Shown here one piece after another: positions 1-7,197 of a stretch of 12,112 bases of DNA. A model generated the notes under the pieces. It did no database searches. It saw only the letters and a list, made by a program, of their open reading frames with translations, and had not been told where the DNA came from. Location of the stretch: NCBI GenBank assembly GCA_945928585.1, contig CAMENQ010000035.1, forward strand, positions 1-12,112, written 5' to 3'. The stretch comes from an uncultured Roseburia sp. (lineage in GTDB: Bacteria; Bacillota; Clostridia; Lachnospirales; Lachnospiraceae). Each line of letters starts with the position of its first letter. Positions within the stretch are counted from its first letter, which is position 1. A program made the translations under genes and the position numbers.

Positions 1-1117
1 CCTCTATAGCCTTTACTGTGACTGTAATGTTTTCACCATCCGGTTTCATTATCTCTATCTGCTCTCCCACAGAAAACTTGTTTCTCTGCTCTATTTTATA
101 TTTTCCGTCTTTTTCCTCACCTACAATACCAAGATACGTATACTCCTTAACATATGTGTTGCTGTCATATATCTGCGTATTTTCATCTGGCTTTCCAAAG
201 AAAAATCCGGTGGTATACTGTCTGTAGGTGCATTTAGCTATTTCAGATTTATAAAAAGGTATTCTTTCCCTGTAATAATCAGGTGACATTTTATAATCAT
301 CTATTGCCATACGGTATGTCCTTGCCACAGTAGCCACATACAGAGCTGTTTTCATTCTTCCCTCTACTTTGAAGCTGTCTATGCCTGCCTCCATAAGTTC
401 AGGTATATGCTCTATCATACATAAATCCTTTGAATTGAAAATATATGTGCCTCTTTCATTTTCGTATACAGGCATATACTCACCCGGTCTTGACTCCTCA
501 ACCACCGCATACTTCCAACGGCACGGGTGTGTACAGGCTCCCTGATTGGCATCCCTGCCTGCCATAAAGCTGCTTAAAAGACATCTTCCTGAATATGAAA
601 TGCACATAGCTCCATGTATAAAAGTCTCTATCTCTAGATCATCAGGTATATTGGCCCTTATTTCCTTTATTTCTTCCAAAGATAATTCTCTGGCAGTCAC
701 TACTCTTTTTGCCCCAAGTTTATGCCAGAAATTATACGTTCCATAATTTGTATTATTTGCCTGAGTGCTTATGTGAATTTCCATATCCGGCAACACTTCC
801 TTTGCTATGGTAAATATAGCCGGGTCAGAAATAATCAATGCATCAGGCTTGACATCCTTAAGGTCTTCAAAGTATTCCCTCACACCTTCAAGGTCTTTAT
901 TGTGGGCAAGAATATTTGCAGTAACAAACACCTTTACATTATGGTCATGGGCAAATTTTACCCCTTCCTTCATATCCTCAAGTGAAAAATTTTTTGCCTT
1001 AGCCCTTAAACCAAATGCCTCTCCACCTATATAAACTGCATCCGCACCATATATAACTGCCACTTTAAGCACCTCAAGACTGCTTGCAGGTATTAATAAT
1101 TCAGGTCTGCTGTACAT
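1..1117 (-). CDS. trhP: Peptidase U32 family protein, TrhP/YrrO type (tRNA wobble uridine 5-hydroxylation), C-terminus cut off
   Basis: 372 N-terminal residues are readable on the minus strand; the gene runs off the left edge. The protein opens with PELLIPASSLEVLKVAVIYG and AVYIGGEAFGLRA, as U32 proteins do, and has the U32 signature ETFIHGAMC...SGRC at residues 164-179. Cys172, Cys179, Cys195 and Cys233 have the spacing of the four cysteines that hold a 4Fe-4S cluster in UbiU and related U32 proteins; the name peptidase is historical. In the family, E. coli YegQ and B. subtilis YrrN/YrrO (TrhP) make 5-hydroxyuridine at tRNA position 34 from prephenate. The visible length already exceeds YrrN, so it resembles the longer YrrO. 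The start at 1117 has GGAGG six bases upstream and overlaps the trmR stop by 17 bases; an in-frame ATG at 1123 abuts the GGAGG and is less likely. The adjacent trmR supports a tRNA role over the RlhA (23S rRNA) alternative. Confidence 0.9.
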   Translation of the reverse strand, partial: MYSRPELLIPASSLEVLKVAVIYGADAVYIGGEAFGLRAKAKNFSLEDMKEGVKFAHDHNVKVFVTANILAHNKDLEGVREYFEDLKDVKPDALIISDPAIFTIAKEVLPDMEIHISTQANNTNYGTYNFWHKLGAKRVVTARELSLEEIKEIRANIPDDLEIETFIHGAMCISYSGRCLLSSFMAGRDANQGACTHPCRWKYAVVEESRPGEYMPVYENERGTYIFNSKDLCMIEHIPELMEAGIDSFKVEGRMKTALYVATVARTYRMAIDDYKMSPDYYRERIPFYKSEIAKCTYRQYTTGFFFGKPDENTQIYDSNTYVKEYTYLGIVGEEKDGKYKIEQRNKFSVGEQIEIMKPDGENITVTVKAIE

Positions 1118-1769
1118 AATCATCCTCCGTTTTCTTTATGCTTAATGACATTCCATCACCTATTGGAATAATAGTTGTAGACAAATTGTCCATGTGCTTT
1201 ATCTGATATAAAAACTCTCTCATTCTGCCATGAATAGTTCTGTCCCTTCTTGTAACCGCATATCTTGACTCTATTATATCTCCCTCCTGCAGCACATTAT
1301 CCGCCAGAATTATTCCTTCATTATTTAAAAGTCTCATAACATGTGGAAGAAAATTTATATACTGTGCTTTGGCGGCATCCATAAACACAAAATCAAAGGT
1401 ATCATTTATCTGAGGCAGTATTTCAAGAGCATCTCCCTCAATAAGTGAAATAATATTTTCCTTTCCGGCTCTTTTTATATTTTCTTTTGCTACAGGTATA
1501 CGTTTATCATAATTTTCTATTGTCACAATAGTACTATCCACATCTATACATTCACTCATAAGAATTGCCGAATATCCTATGGCTGTTCCAAGCTCCAGTA
1601 TCCTTTTAGGTTTTTTCATCTCTAAAAGTACCTTTATAAAGCTTTCAACTTCCTTCCGGATAATCGGCACATCATTTTCCCTTGCATATTCTGCCATTTC
1701 TTCCAATATAGGGCTATTGTCTCTTTCTAGTGAGTGAATGTAGGATGTTATTCTTTCATTCACAATCAT
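1101..1769 (-). CDS. trmR: tRNA 5-hydroxyuridine methyltransferase TrmR (YrrM-like class I O-methyltransferase)
   Basis: This 222-residue protein belongs to the cation-dependent O-methyltransferase family. The SAM-binding loop is LELGTAIGYSA at residues 58-68, the acidic end of strand 2 is VTIENYDKR at 82-90, and the metal-binding positions fit D131 in FVFMDAAKA and D157-N158 in LADNVLQEG. The family also holds catechol and caffeoyl-CoA methyltransferases, so fold alone does not give the substrate. Position does: B. subtilis YrrM (TrmR), encoded next to the U32 genes yrrN and yrrO, methylates 5-hydroxyuridine at tRNA position 34 to 5-methoxyuridine. Here the next gene is a U32 protein whose start lies inside the trmR stop region, so translation is probably coupled. 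The ATG at 1769 is preceded by AGGAG seven bases upstream. The methyltransferase fold is certain; the tRNA substrate is inferred from synteny. Confidence 0.88.
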   Translation of the reverse strand: MIVNERITSYIHSLERDNSPILEEMAEYARENDVPIIRKEVESFIKVLLEMKKPKRILELGTAIGYSAILMSECIDVDSTIVTIENYDKRIPVAKENIKRAGKENIISLIEGDALEILPQINDTFDFVFMDAAKAQYINFLPHVMRLLNNEGIILADNVLQEGDIIESRYAVTRRDRTIHGRMREFLYQIKHMDNLSTTIIPIGDGMSLSIKKTEDDYVQQT

Positions 1770-1813
1770 TCCTTTTCTCCTATTACTTATTAATAGTTTT
1801 ATGTGTTTGCAGG

Positions 1814-2263
1814 CTATTCTTTCTCTACAGGTTTCATAGCTTCTATAAGTTCTTCAGGACTATATTCTGTATTTAAAGTATATGTACCTGAATATATATC
1901 TGCCTCGTATAATATTGTCTGAATCTTAAAAACAAGTTCATTTTCTATAAGCCCATTCTTTTTTAAAATAGAAGCCACCTCACCTGTAGATGCATCTGCC
2001 GGTATAGTCACTACAACTTCCTGCCCGCTTCCCTTTTCTGCCAGACCTTCCTCCGAAAAAACCTTAGTTCCGAAATCATAGGCACTTTTGCAGACTAACA
2101 CAACAATAACTGCTCCAATTATATACATTGCCACCTTAAAGGTAACCTTTGAAAAAATAGAAGCACTCTTTTTGGCAATATTATTTTTTGCTGTAGTTTT
2201 TTTTCCGGTCTTTTTTATGTCTTTTTTCTTATTTTTAGCTTTATTATCAGTTTCTCTTCCCAT
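1814..2263 (-). CDS. MltG-like (YceG family) membrane protein lacking the catalytic domain
   Basis: This 149-residue protein has a very Lys-rich cytoplasmic N-terminus (residues 8-40), one transmembrane helix at about 44-58 (AMYIIGAVIVVLVCK), and an outside domain at about 84-143 beginning VTIPADASTGEVASILKKNG and ending YTLNTEYSPEELIEAM. That outer part matches the small LysM-like N-terminal subdomain of MltG, the endolytic murein transglycosylase that cuts nascent peptidoglycan. Full MltG proteins are roughly 330-400 residues; here the catalytic YceG domain with its glutamate is absent. No remnant follows: a clean TAG stop is 44 bases before trmR. B. subtilis carries full-length yrrL (mltG) in the same slot before yrrM. 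GGAG seven bases before the ATG supports the start. I infer a non-enzymatic envelope or scaffold role; transglycosylase activity is not expected. Confidence 0.75.
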   Translation of the reverse strand: MGRETDNKAKNKKKDIKKTGKKTTAKNNIAKKSASIFSKVTFKVAMYIIGAVIVVLVCKSAYDFGTKVFSEEGLAEKGSGQEVVVTIPADASTGEVASILKKNGLIENELVFKIQTILYEADIYSGTYTLNTEYSPEELIEAMKPVEKE

Positions 2264-2276
2264 TTTCCTACTCCAA

Positions 2277-2615
2277 TTATAAAAAGTCCAGCTCTAAATC
2301 TATGTCACTGCATATTGTCTTAGATATACGCTGTGACATTTTACAAAATGCAAGCTCTGCGTTAAGATATGATGCAGCCAGTGGATTTTCAAGTACCGGT
2401 CTGAACTCATCTGCCAGTTTTGAAGCTGCTTCCTTTTCAAAGGTATCAGCCTCCAACTGAATCTGAAAATTTCTTTTTCTGAATTCCTGTACCTGTTCGT
2501 ACAGTTCCGGTATTTGTGCAAGTTCTTTTTTATAAAGACAAAATTTCTGGTATTCTTCACTTTCCTTAATAAGTTCATTAAGTTTCTTAGAGCTTTCCAT
2601 AATAATGTCGGACAT
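2277..2615 (-). CDS. YlbF/YmcA (YheA) family protein, DUF964
   Basis: This small, charged, mostly helical protein is 112 residues from the chosen start. It begins MSDIIMESSKKLNELIKES, followed by EEYQKFCLYKKELAQIPELYEQVQEF-type heptads and a C-terminal NPLAASYLNAELAF segment, as in the Com_YlbF family. In B. subtilis, YlbF and YmcA work with YaaT in a complex that tunes RNase Y-dependent mRNA processing, competence and biofilm formation; other members (YheA) are uncharacterised. Here the gene follows RNase J directly, which makes an RNA-decay link plausible but unproven. The start is uncertain. An upstream in-frame ATG at 2642 would add nine residues that do not look like the family and has no close ribosome binding site. 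The ATG at 2615 has only a weak GAAAGG about 12 bases upstream. The stop is 13 bases before the MltG-like gene. Confidence 0.78.
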   Translation of the reverse strand: MSDIIMESSKKLNELIKESEEYQKFCLYKKELAQIPELYEQVQEFRKRNFQIQLEADTFEKEAASKLADEFRPVLENPLAASYLNAELAFCKMSQRISKTICSDIDLELDFL

Positions 2616-2654
2616 ATGAGTACCATGCCTTTCTATCTGCATAAGCAGATTTTT

Positions 2655-4322
2655 TTATTCTACCTCCATAATAATAGGTAAAATCATAGGATTTCTCTTA
2701 ATCTTTTTCCAAAGATAATCGCTTAAGGTATCCTTTACTATCATTTTAATTTTACCCCAGTCGGATATATTTCTGTCAACACAGTCAAGAACTGCATCAT
2801 TTACTATATTTCTTGCATCCTCAAGAAGATTTTCTGCTTCCCTTACATACACAAAGCCTCTTGATACAATGTCAGGACCTGCAAGCAGCTGATTGCTGTA
2901 CTTTTCAAATGTCATTACAACTATAATAATGCCGTTTTCTGCAAGATTCTGTCTGTCTCTTAAGACTATGTTTCCTACGTCACCTACTCCAAGACCGTCA
3001 ACAAGTATGCTTCCTGCCTGAACAGGCTCCTTTGTGTAACCTTCTTTTTCACTAAGTTCCAGTACATCTCCTGACGAAAGAATAAATATATTTTCCTTTG
3101 GCACTCCCATAGCCTCTGCAAGTTCTGCCTGTGCCCTGCGGTGTCTGTACTCTCCATGCAGCGGGATGGCGTATTTTGGCTTAACAAGAGAATAAAGAAG
3201 CTTTATTTCCTCCTGACACGCGTGTCCTGATACGTGGGTATCCTGAAAAATAACGTTTGCGCCCTGCATAGAAAGTTCATTTATAACCTTTGACACTGCC
3301 TTTTCATTTCCCGGTATAGGGTTTGAGCTAAAAATAACCGTATCACCCGGCTTTATTGTAATTTTTCTGTGAAGTGATGCTGCCATACGTGAAAGTGCAG
3401 CCATAGATTCTCCCTGACTTCCCGTAGTAATAATCGTCACCTGATCGTCTGTGTAGTTTTTAAGTTCCTCTATATCAATAAGAGTGTTTTCCGGCAGTTG
3501 CAGATATCCAAGTTCACTGGCTGTCTGCACTATATTGACCATACTTCTGCCTTCCACTACTACTTTTCTTCCATACTTATGTGCAGAATTTATAAACTGC
3601 TGTACTCTGTCTACATTTGAGGCAAAGGTTGCTATAATAATTCTATGCTTTGAATTTTCTGCAAATATATGGTCTATAGTCCTTACGATAGTTCTTTCAG
3701 AACTGGTAAATCCCGGTCTCGTAGCATTTGTACTGTCACACATAAATGCCAGCACGCCTTTTTTGCCAAGTTCTCCAAATCTTGTAAGGTCTGTGGTATC
3801 ACCAAATAACGGAGTATAGTCAATCTTAAAATCTCCGGTGTGTACTATAAGACCTGCCGGTGTAAATATTGCAAGTCCGACTGCATCTGCGATACTGTGG
3901 TTAACCTTTATAAATTCTATTCTGAAACAGCCAAGATTTATGGTCTGACCATACTTTACCACTTTCTTCTTTACTAACTTTTCAAGTCCATGTTCCTTAA
4001 GCTTTCCGTCTATAATACCAAGTGTAAGCTTTGTGGCATATATAGGTACATTTATTTCTTTAAGAACGTAAGGAAGTGCTCCGATATGATCCTCATGACC
4101 ATGTGTAATCACAAAACCTTTAACCTTTTCTGCATTATCCTTAAGATATGTGATATCCGGTATGACAAGGTCTATTCCTAACATTTCATCATCAGGAAAT
4201 GACAATCCACAGTCAACTACCACAATAGTGTCATCATATTCAAATGCTGTCATATTCATTCCTATGGCTTCAAGTCCGCCAAGTGGAATTATTTTTATTT
4301 TTGCGTTTTCTTCTACTTTCAA
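2655..4322 (-). CDS. rnj: Ribonuclease J (metallo-beta-lactamase/beta-CASP exo- and endoribonuclease)
   Basis: This 555-residue protein is full length for RNase J, a zinc enzyme that matures rRNA and degrades mRNA from the 5' end. The metal site is visible: HGHEDH at residues 74-79, H142 in NHSIADAVG, and H161/D164 in HTGDFK. The beta-CASP part follows, with TRPGFTSSE near 201-209, ATFASNVDR near 231-239 and TTGSQGE near 299-305. HVSGHA at 363-368 and PLHGEYRH from 387 complete the active site and 5'-phosphate pocket. The C-terminal domain (about 450-555) is present. The start is a TTG at 4322, seven bases after a strong GGAGG; no ATG lies near the family's conserved IIPLGGLEAIG start. It sits 37 bases after the DUF1292 gene and just before the YlbF-like gene. 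The J1 or J2 subtype cannot be decided from one copy. Confidence 0.95.
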   Translation of the reverse strand: MKVEENAKIKIIPLGGLEAIGMNMTAFEYDDTIVVVDCGLSFPDDEMLGIDLVIPDITYLKDNAEKVKGFVITHGHEDHIGALPYVLKEINVPIYATKLTLGIIDGKLKEHGLEKLVKKKVVKYGQTINLGCFRIEFIKVNHSIADAVGLAIFTPAGLIVHTGDFKIDYTPLFGDTTDLTRFGELGKKGVLAFMCDSTNATRPGFTSSERTIVRTIDHIFAENSKHRIIIATFASNVDRVQQFINSAHKYGRKVVVEGRSMVNIVQTASELGYLQLPENTLIDIEELKNYTDDQVTIITTGSQGESMAALSRMAASLHRKITIKPGDTVIFSSNPIPGNEKAVSKVINELSMQGANVIFQDTHVSGHACQEEIKLLYSLVKPKYAIPLHGEYRHRRAQAELAEAMGVPKENIFILSSGDVLELSEKEGYTKEPVQAGSILVDGLGVGDVGNIVLRDRQNLAENGIIIVVMTFEKYSNQLLAGPDIVSRGFVYVREAENLLEDARNIVNDAVLDCVDRNISDWGKIKMIVKDTLSDYLWKKIKRNPMILPIIMEVE

Positions 4323-4359
4323 AATTCTACCTCCAAAATTGATTTAAAGCTTTTACTTA

Positions 4360-4626
4360 TTACTCAACATCTATATCATCTAAAAGTTCATTAAATATTT
4401 TTGACAACCCTTCCAGTTCATCATCATTATCAACAATTTCGTACACTGCCTCTGTATCTGTATCCTTTGATATGTCTTTTATAATAAGAGCTACGGCTTC
4501 TTCGTCGTCTTCATCTTCCGAGTCACTGACAAGCAAATAATTTATGCCGTTTACTTTTGTCTGTTCAAGCACGAAAAATTCTGCTTTTTCACCATTTTCA
4601 TCAGTAAATACAAGTTTTTCAAACAT
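4360..4626 (-). CDS. DUF1292 family small acidic protein (YrzB-like)
   Basis: This 88-residue, strongly acidic protein opens with [31 protein letters not shown] beta strands and continues [19 protein letters not shown], then an Asp/Glu-rich C-terminal helix. This is the pattern of DUF1292 (YrzB), a conserved Firmicutes protein of unknown function. The gene starts inside the end of ruvX (8-base overlap, ATGTTTGA arrangement), so the two are translationally linked. An AAAGGA about ten bases upstream, within ruvX, serves as ribosome binding site. The order ireB-ruvX-DUF1292 is conserved from bacilli to clostridia. No enzymatic motif is visible, and no function is assigned. Confidence 0.88.
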   Translation of the reverse strand: MFEKLVFTDENGEKAEFFVLEQTKVNGINYLLVSDSEDEDDEEAVALIIKDISKDTDTEAVYEIVDNDDELEGLSKIFNELLDDIDVE

Positions 4627-5053
4627 TCTGCTTATTCCTTTCCAAATCTAAATACCCCTGCAGGATAAGTATGGCTGCTATACAATCCACATACTTTCCT
4701 CTGTCTTCTCTCCTGACACCTGTAGTAATCATAGTTTTATGTGCTTCAACCGTAGTAAGCCTTTCATCCCACATAACAACAGGAACATTACATCTTCTCT
4801 CTAAAGTTTCTTTAAACTCCAAAGATTTTTCTGCTCTGTCCCCCATGGTATTGTTCATATTTTTTGGCAGACCAAGTACTATCTTCTGCACATCATACTG
4901 CTTCACAAGCTCCTCAATTCTCTGTAATGTTTTTCTTATCTTGTTTTCTGATTCTCTGCGTATAATCTCTACGCCCTGCGCAGTATAAAGAAGCTCATCA
5001 GACACAGCTACGCCTACTGTCTTCGAGCCAAAATCAAGTCCCATTATTCTCAT
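4619..5053 (-). CDS. ruvX: RuvX/YqgF family Holliday-junction-resolvase-like nuclease (YrrK), pre-16S rRNA processing
   Basis: This 144-residue protein has the RNase H-like YqgF fold. It begins [19 protein letters not shown] with catalytic-type Asp7, has the VLGLPKNMN motif at residues 59-67, WDERLTT (Glu97) at 95-101, and Asp123 in [15 protein letters not shown]. Those acidic residues are the family's metal-binding set, so it appears active. In E. coli, YqgF matures the 5' end of 16S rRNA; the resolvase label comes from fold similarity. The ATG at 5053 has AAGGCGG five bases upstream; a second in-frame ATG at 5044 is possible but worse placed. It lies 15 bases after ireB and overlaps the next gene by 8 bases, as in the B. 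subtilis yrzL-yrrK-yrzB cluster. Confidence 0.93.
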   Translation of the reverse strand: MRIMGLDFGSKTVGVAVSDELLYTAQGVEIIRRESENKIRKTLQRIEELVKQYDVQKIVLGLPKNMNNTMGDRAEKSLEFKETLERRCNVPVVMWDERLTTVEAHKTMITTGVRREDRGKYVDCIAAILILQGYLDLERNKQNV

Positions 5054-5068
5054 AAAATGCCGCCTTTT

Positions 5069-5329
5069 CTACTTAAGCTTATTGTTTATGTAGTAGGTCA
5101 GGGCTTCCTCAATAAGTTCATCCCTCTCCACCTTCATAATCAGACTTCTTGCATTATTGTGGCTTGTAATGTATGTAGGATCCCCAGACATAATATAACC
5201 TACTATCTGATTAACAGGGTTATAGCCCTTCTCGGAAAGTGCCTTGTACACCTGCTCCAATACCTGTCCTACCTCCATTTCAGGCTCCTGAATTATTTTA
5301 AAATATTGTGTATTACTTAAATCGCTCAT
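5069..5329 (-). CDS. ireB: IreB family regulatory phosphoprotein (UPF0297, YrzL)
   Basis: This 86-residue protein carries the family's hallmark block, GYNPVNQIVGYIMSGDPTYI at residues 35-54, then HNNARSLIMKVERDELIEEAL. In Enterococcus faecalis, IreB is phosphorylated on N-terminal threonines by the PASTA kinase IreK and affects cephalosporin resistance. Here Thr7 in MSDLSNTQYF is at one of those positions, while residue 4 is Leu instead of Thr, so only one of the two sites may be kept. The ATG at 5329 follows GAAAGG with an eight-base gap. It sits 51 bases after mtaB and 15 before ruvX. Family assignment is firm; the kinase link is by analogy. Confidence 0.92.
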   Translation of the reverse strand: MSDLSNTQYFKIIQEPEMEVGQVLEQVYKALSEKGYNPVNQIVGYIMSGDPTYITSHNNARSLIMKVERDELIEEALTYYINNKLK

Positions 5330-5380
5330 ATCTCAACCTTTCTGCCGTAACAAATACACGCACATAAATTCACTTTTATT

Positions 5381-6724
5381 TTAATATATTTCAGCCAACT
5401 GTGCAAGTAATATTTCCTTATTTAACAGAGATTTAATTTTTACACAAATAATTTTATTATTTAAATCATTATCTGTTTTCACTGCAACCCTTACATATTC
5501 CTTTGTGTAGCCTGTAAAATAAGTTTCTCCATTTATTAACATTTTCTCTTCAAATACTATATCTGCCTTTGTGCCAATACACTTTTCTATATATTTTTCA
5601 CGAAGTATATGGTTTAACTTAATAAGTTCATCACTTCGTTCTGCTTTCACCCTCTCATCTATCTGGTTTTCCATACCTGCGGCTATCGTTCCTTTTCTTC
5701 TTGAATATTTAAAAATATGCATTTCTGCAAAAGCTGCTTTTTCAAGGAAGCTTTTCGTCTCTTTAAATTCTTCATCACTTTCCCCCGGAAAACCTACAAT
5801 AACATCTGTGGTAATGGCCGGATGTTCAAAATACTTTCTGATAAGGGTGCACTTTTCCATATACTCTGACGGTGTATAATGTCTGTTCATTCTCTTAAGT
5901 GTACTTTCACAGCCGCTCTGCAGTGACAGATGAAAATGAGGGCAGAATTTTTTTATTTTGATTACCCTTTCCATAAATTCTTCTGTAATAATTCCCTGCT
6001 CAAGTGAACCTAAACGTATCCTCTCTATACCGTCAATAGCACTTAATTCCTCTATCACATCTATAAGTGTTATATTTTCTTCCTTTAAATCCTTTCCATA
6101 AGAGCTTAAATGTATACCTGTTAAAACTATTTCTTTATAACCTTTTTCAGAAAGTCCCTCAACCTCATTCCTTACATCAGAAAGCTTTCTGCTTCGTATT
6201 CTCCCTCTGGAATATGGTATAATACAATATGTGCAGAACTGGTTGCAGCCATCCTGTATTTTTATAAATGCCCTCGTATGCTCTGTCACTGTGGTCATAT
6301 TCATTTCTTCATAATCACATCCCTTTGACAAATCATCATATACTGCTATTTTTTCTTCATTTTCTTTACTATTGAAGTATTCCTCCAATATATCAGACAG
6401 CTTATTTTTCTTATTATTTCCTATTATGATGTCTACAGCCTCATCCTTTAAAAGTTCTTCCCCTGCTGCCTGCACATAACAGCCCACTGCCACTACAACA
6501 GCTGACGGATTCATCTTCTTAGCCCGATGAAGCATCTGCCTTGATTTTCTGTCTGCAATATTTGTAACTGTACATGTATTTATAATATACACATCTGCGC
6601 CCTTTTCAAAGGGTACTATCTCATATCCTCTTTCCTTTAGTGCCTGTACCATGGCATCCGTCTCATACTGGTTAACCTTACAGCCTAAATTATGAAACGC
6701 TGCTTTTTTATTTTCACTGTGCAT
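5381..6724 (-). CDS. mtaB: tRNA (N6-threonylcarbamoyladenosine(37)-C2)-methylthiotransferase MtaB
   Basis: This 447-residue radical SAM enzyme converts t6A to ms2t6A at position 37 of ANN-decoding tRNAs. The N-terminal methylthiotransferase domain has its three auxiliary-cluster cysteines: Cys15 in HNLGCKVNQYET, Cys51 in NTCTVTNIADRKSRQ and Cys82 in VGCYVQ. The radical SAM triad is Cys160, Cys164 and Cys167 in DGCNQFCTYCIIPYSRGRIR. A C-terminal TRAM-like RNA-binding region covers about 380-447 and includes YFTGYTKEYVRVAV. The start HNLGCKVNQYE and IIPYSRGRIRSR favour MtaB over MiaB, whose consensus differs (TYGCQMN). AGAGG five bases before the ATG supports the start. It is the first gene of the minus-strand run and is divergent from the HPr-like gene. 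No convincing minus-strand -35 box was found, so its promoter is undefined. Confidence 0.95.
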   Translation of the reverse strand: MHSENKKAAFHNLGCKVNQYETDAMVQALKERGYEIVPFEKGADVYIINTCTVTNIADRKSRQMLHRAKKMNPSAVVVAVGCYVQAAGEELLKDEAVDIIIGNNKKNKLSDILEEYFNSKENEEKIAVYDDLSKGCDYEEMNMTTVTEHTRAFIKIQDGCNQFCTYCIIPYSRGRIRSRKLSDVRNEVEGLSEKGYKEIVLTGIHLSSYGKDLKEENITLIDVIEELSAIDGIERIRLGSLEQGIITEEFMERVIKIKKFCPHFHLSLQSGCESTLKRMNRHYTPSEYMEKCTLIRKYFEHPAITTDVIVGFPGESDEEFKETKSFLEKAAFAEMHIFKYSRRKGTIAAGMENQIDERVKAERSDELIKLNHILREKYIEKCIGTKADIVFEEKMLINGETYFTGYTKEYVRVAVKTDNDLNNKIICVKIKSLLNKEILLAQLAEIY

Positions 6725-6775
6725 ATTTACCTCTTTTCTTTACACTGTTTTTTTTACTTTTTAACATATTTCACA

Positions 6776-6804
6776 TTGACTTTTAACCCGATTAAAAGTA
6801 TTAT
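6776..6804 (+). promoter_or_regulatory. Sigma-A-type promoter of the HPr-like gene
   Basis: TTGACT at 6776-6781 and TATTAT at 6799-6804 are separated by 17 bases, each matching the vegetative consensus at five of six positions. The AT-rich leader to the ATG at 6872 is about 60 bases. The -10 box overlaps a TATAAT on the opposite strand (6800-6805) that points to mtaB but lacks a good -35. Confidence 0.65.
6779..6799. promoter_or_regulatory. Candidate operator: perfect inverted repeat inside the promoter spacer
   Basis: ACTTTTAA (6779-6786), five bases CCCGA, then TTAAAAGT (6792-6799) is a perfect 8-bp inverted repeat. It fills the gap between the -35 and -10 boxes and touches both, the classic site for a dimeric repressor. 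It does not match a CcpA cre box. The binding protein is unknown. Confidence 0.45.
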
Positions 6805-6871
6805 ATATACAAATGGGGTTTATTTTTATTATTCCTCATATTTGCTAACAAATATTAAGGAGGGTATTATT

Positions 6872-7105
6872 ATGAAAACAGTTCAGATTTCATTAAACTC
6901 AATCGATAAGGTTAAGGCTTTCGTAAACGAAATAACAAAGTTTGATACAGACTTTGATTTAGTATCAGGAAGATATGTTATAGACGCTAAGTCTATTATG
7001 GGTATATTCAGTCTTGATTTATCAAAGCCTATCGACTTATGCATACACGCTGATGAAGCTACCATCGATTCTATATTGGAAGTTTTAAAGCCATACATAG
7101 TATAA
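6872..7105 (+). CDS. HPr family protein lacking the phosphocarrier histidine
   Basis: This is a 77-residue protein. The middle, SGRYVIDAKSIMGIFSLDL at residues 32-50, matches the HPr region around regulatory Ser46 (KSIMGxxSL), placing Ser41 at that position. HPr proteins carry a GxHARPA loop with the His15 that accepts phosphate from Enzyme I; the corresponding stretch here, ISLNSIDKVKAFV, has no histidine or proline. It therefore should not work as a sugar-PTS phosphocarrier. B. subtilis Crh is a comparable case: His15 is replaced and Ser46 kept, leaving a purely regulatory protein. The start at 6872 has a near-perfect AAGGAGGG seven bases upstream. Longer in-frame readings back to 6692 cross the promoter and are not coding. 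The gene stands alone, with its own promoter, operator-like repeat and strong terminator. A CcpA co-effector role is only a hypothesis. Confidence 0.85.
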   Translation: MKTVQISLNSIDKVKAFVNEITKFDTDFDLVSGRYVIDAKSIMGIFSLDLSKPIDLCIHADEATIDSILEVLKPYIV

Positions 7106-7120
7106 TTATATTTACTAATC

Positions 7121-7150
7121 AAGTGCCGCATTATATGCGGCACTTTTTTT
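7121..7150 (+). terminator. Rho-independent terminator of the HPr-like gene
   Basis: AAGTGCCGCA (7121-7130), loop TTATA, and TGCGGCACTT (7136-7145) form a perfect 10-bp stem followed by a run of seven T. It begins 15 bases after the stop codon. The minus side lacks a T tract, so it acts on the plus strand. Confidence 0.93.
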
Positions 7151-7197
7151 ATATCATAGGAAATTCCTAAAGCAACAGCATAAAATTAGGAAACCAA

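Noticed and set aside
18..1034. Several plus-strand open frames over the first kilobase
   Set aside because: The minus strand encodes a clear U32 protein with its signature and four cysteines throughout; the plus-strand frames are antisense shadows.
6800..6805. TATAAT on the minus strand as the mtaB promoter
   Set aside because: The -10 is perfect but 16-18 bases upstream only TAAAAA-like sequence is found, and it overlaps the plus-strand -10; too weak to annotate.
6692..6871. Upstream extension of the HPr-like gene
   Set aside because: The stretch covers the mtaB start, a -35/-10 promoter and a ribosome binding site; the ATG at 6872 has a near-perfect Shine-Dalgarno.
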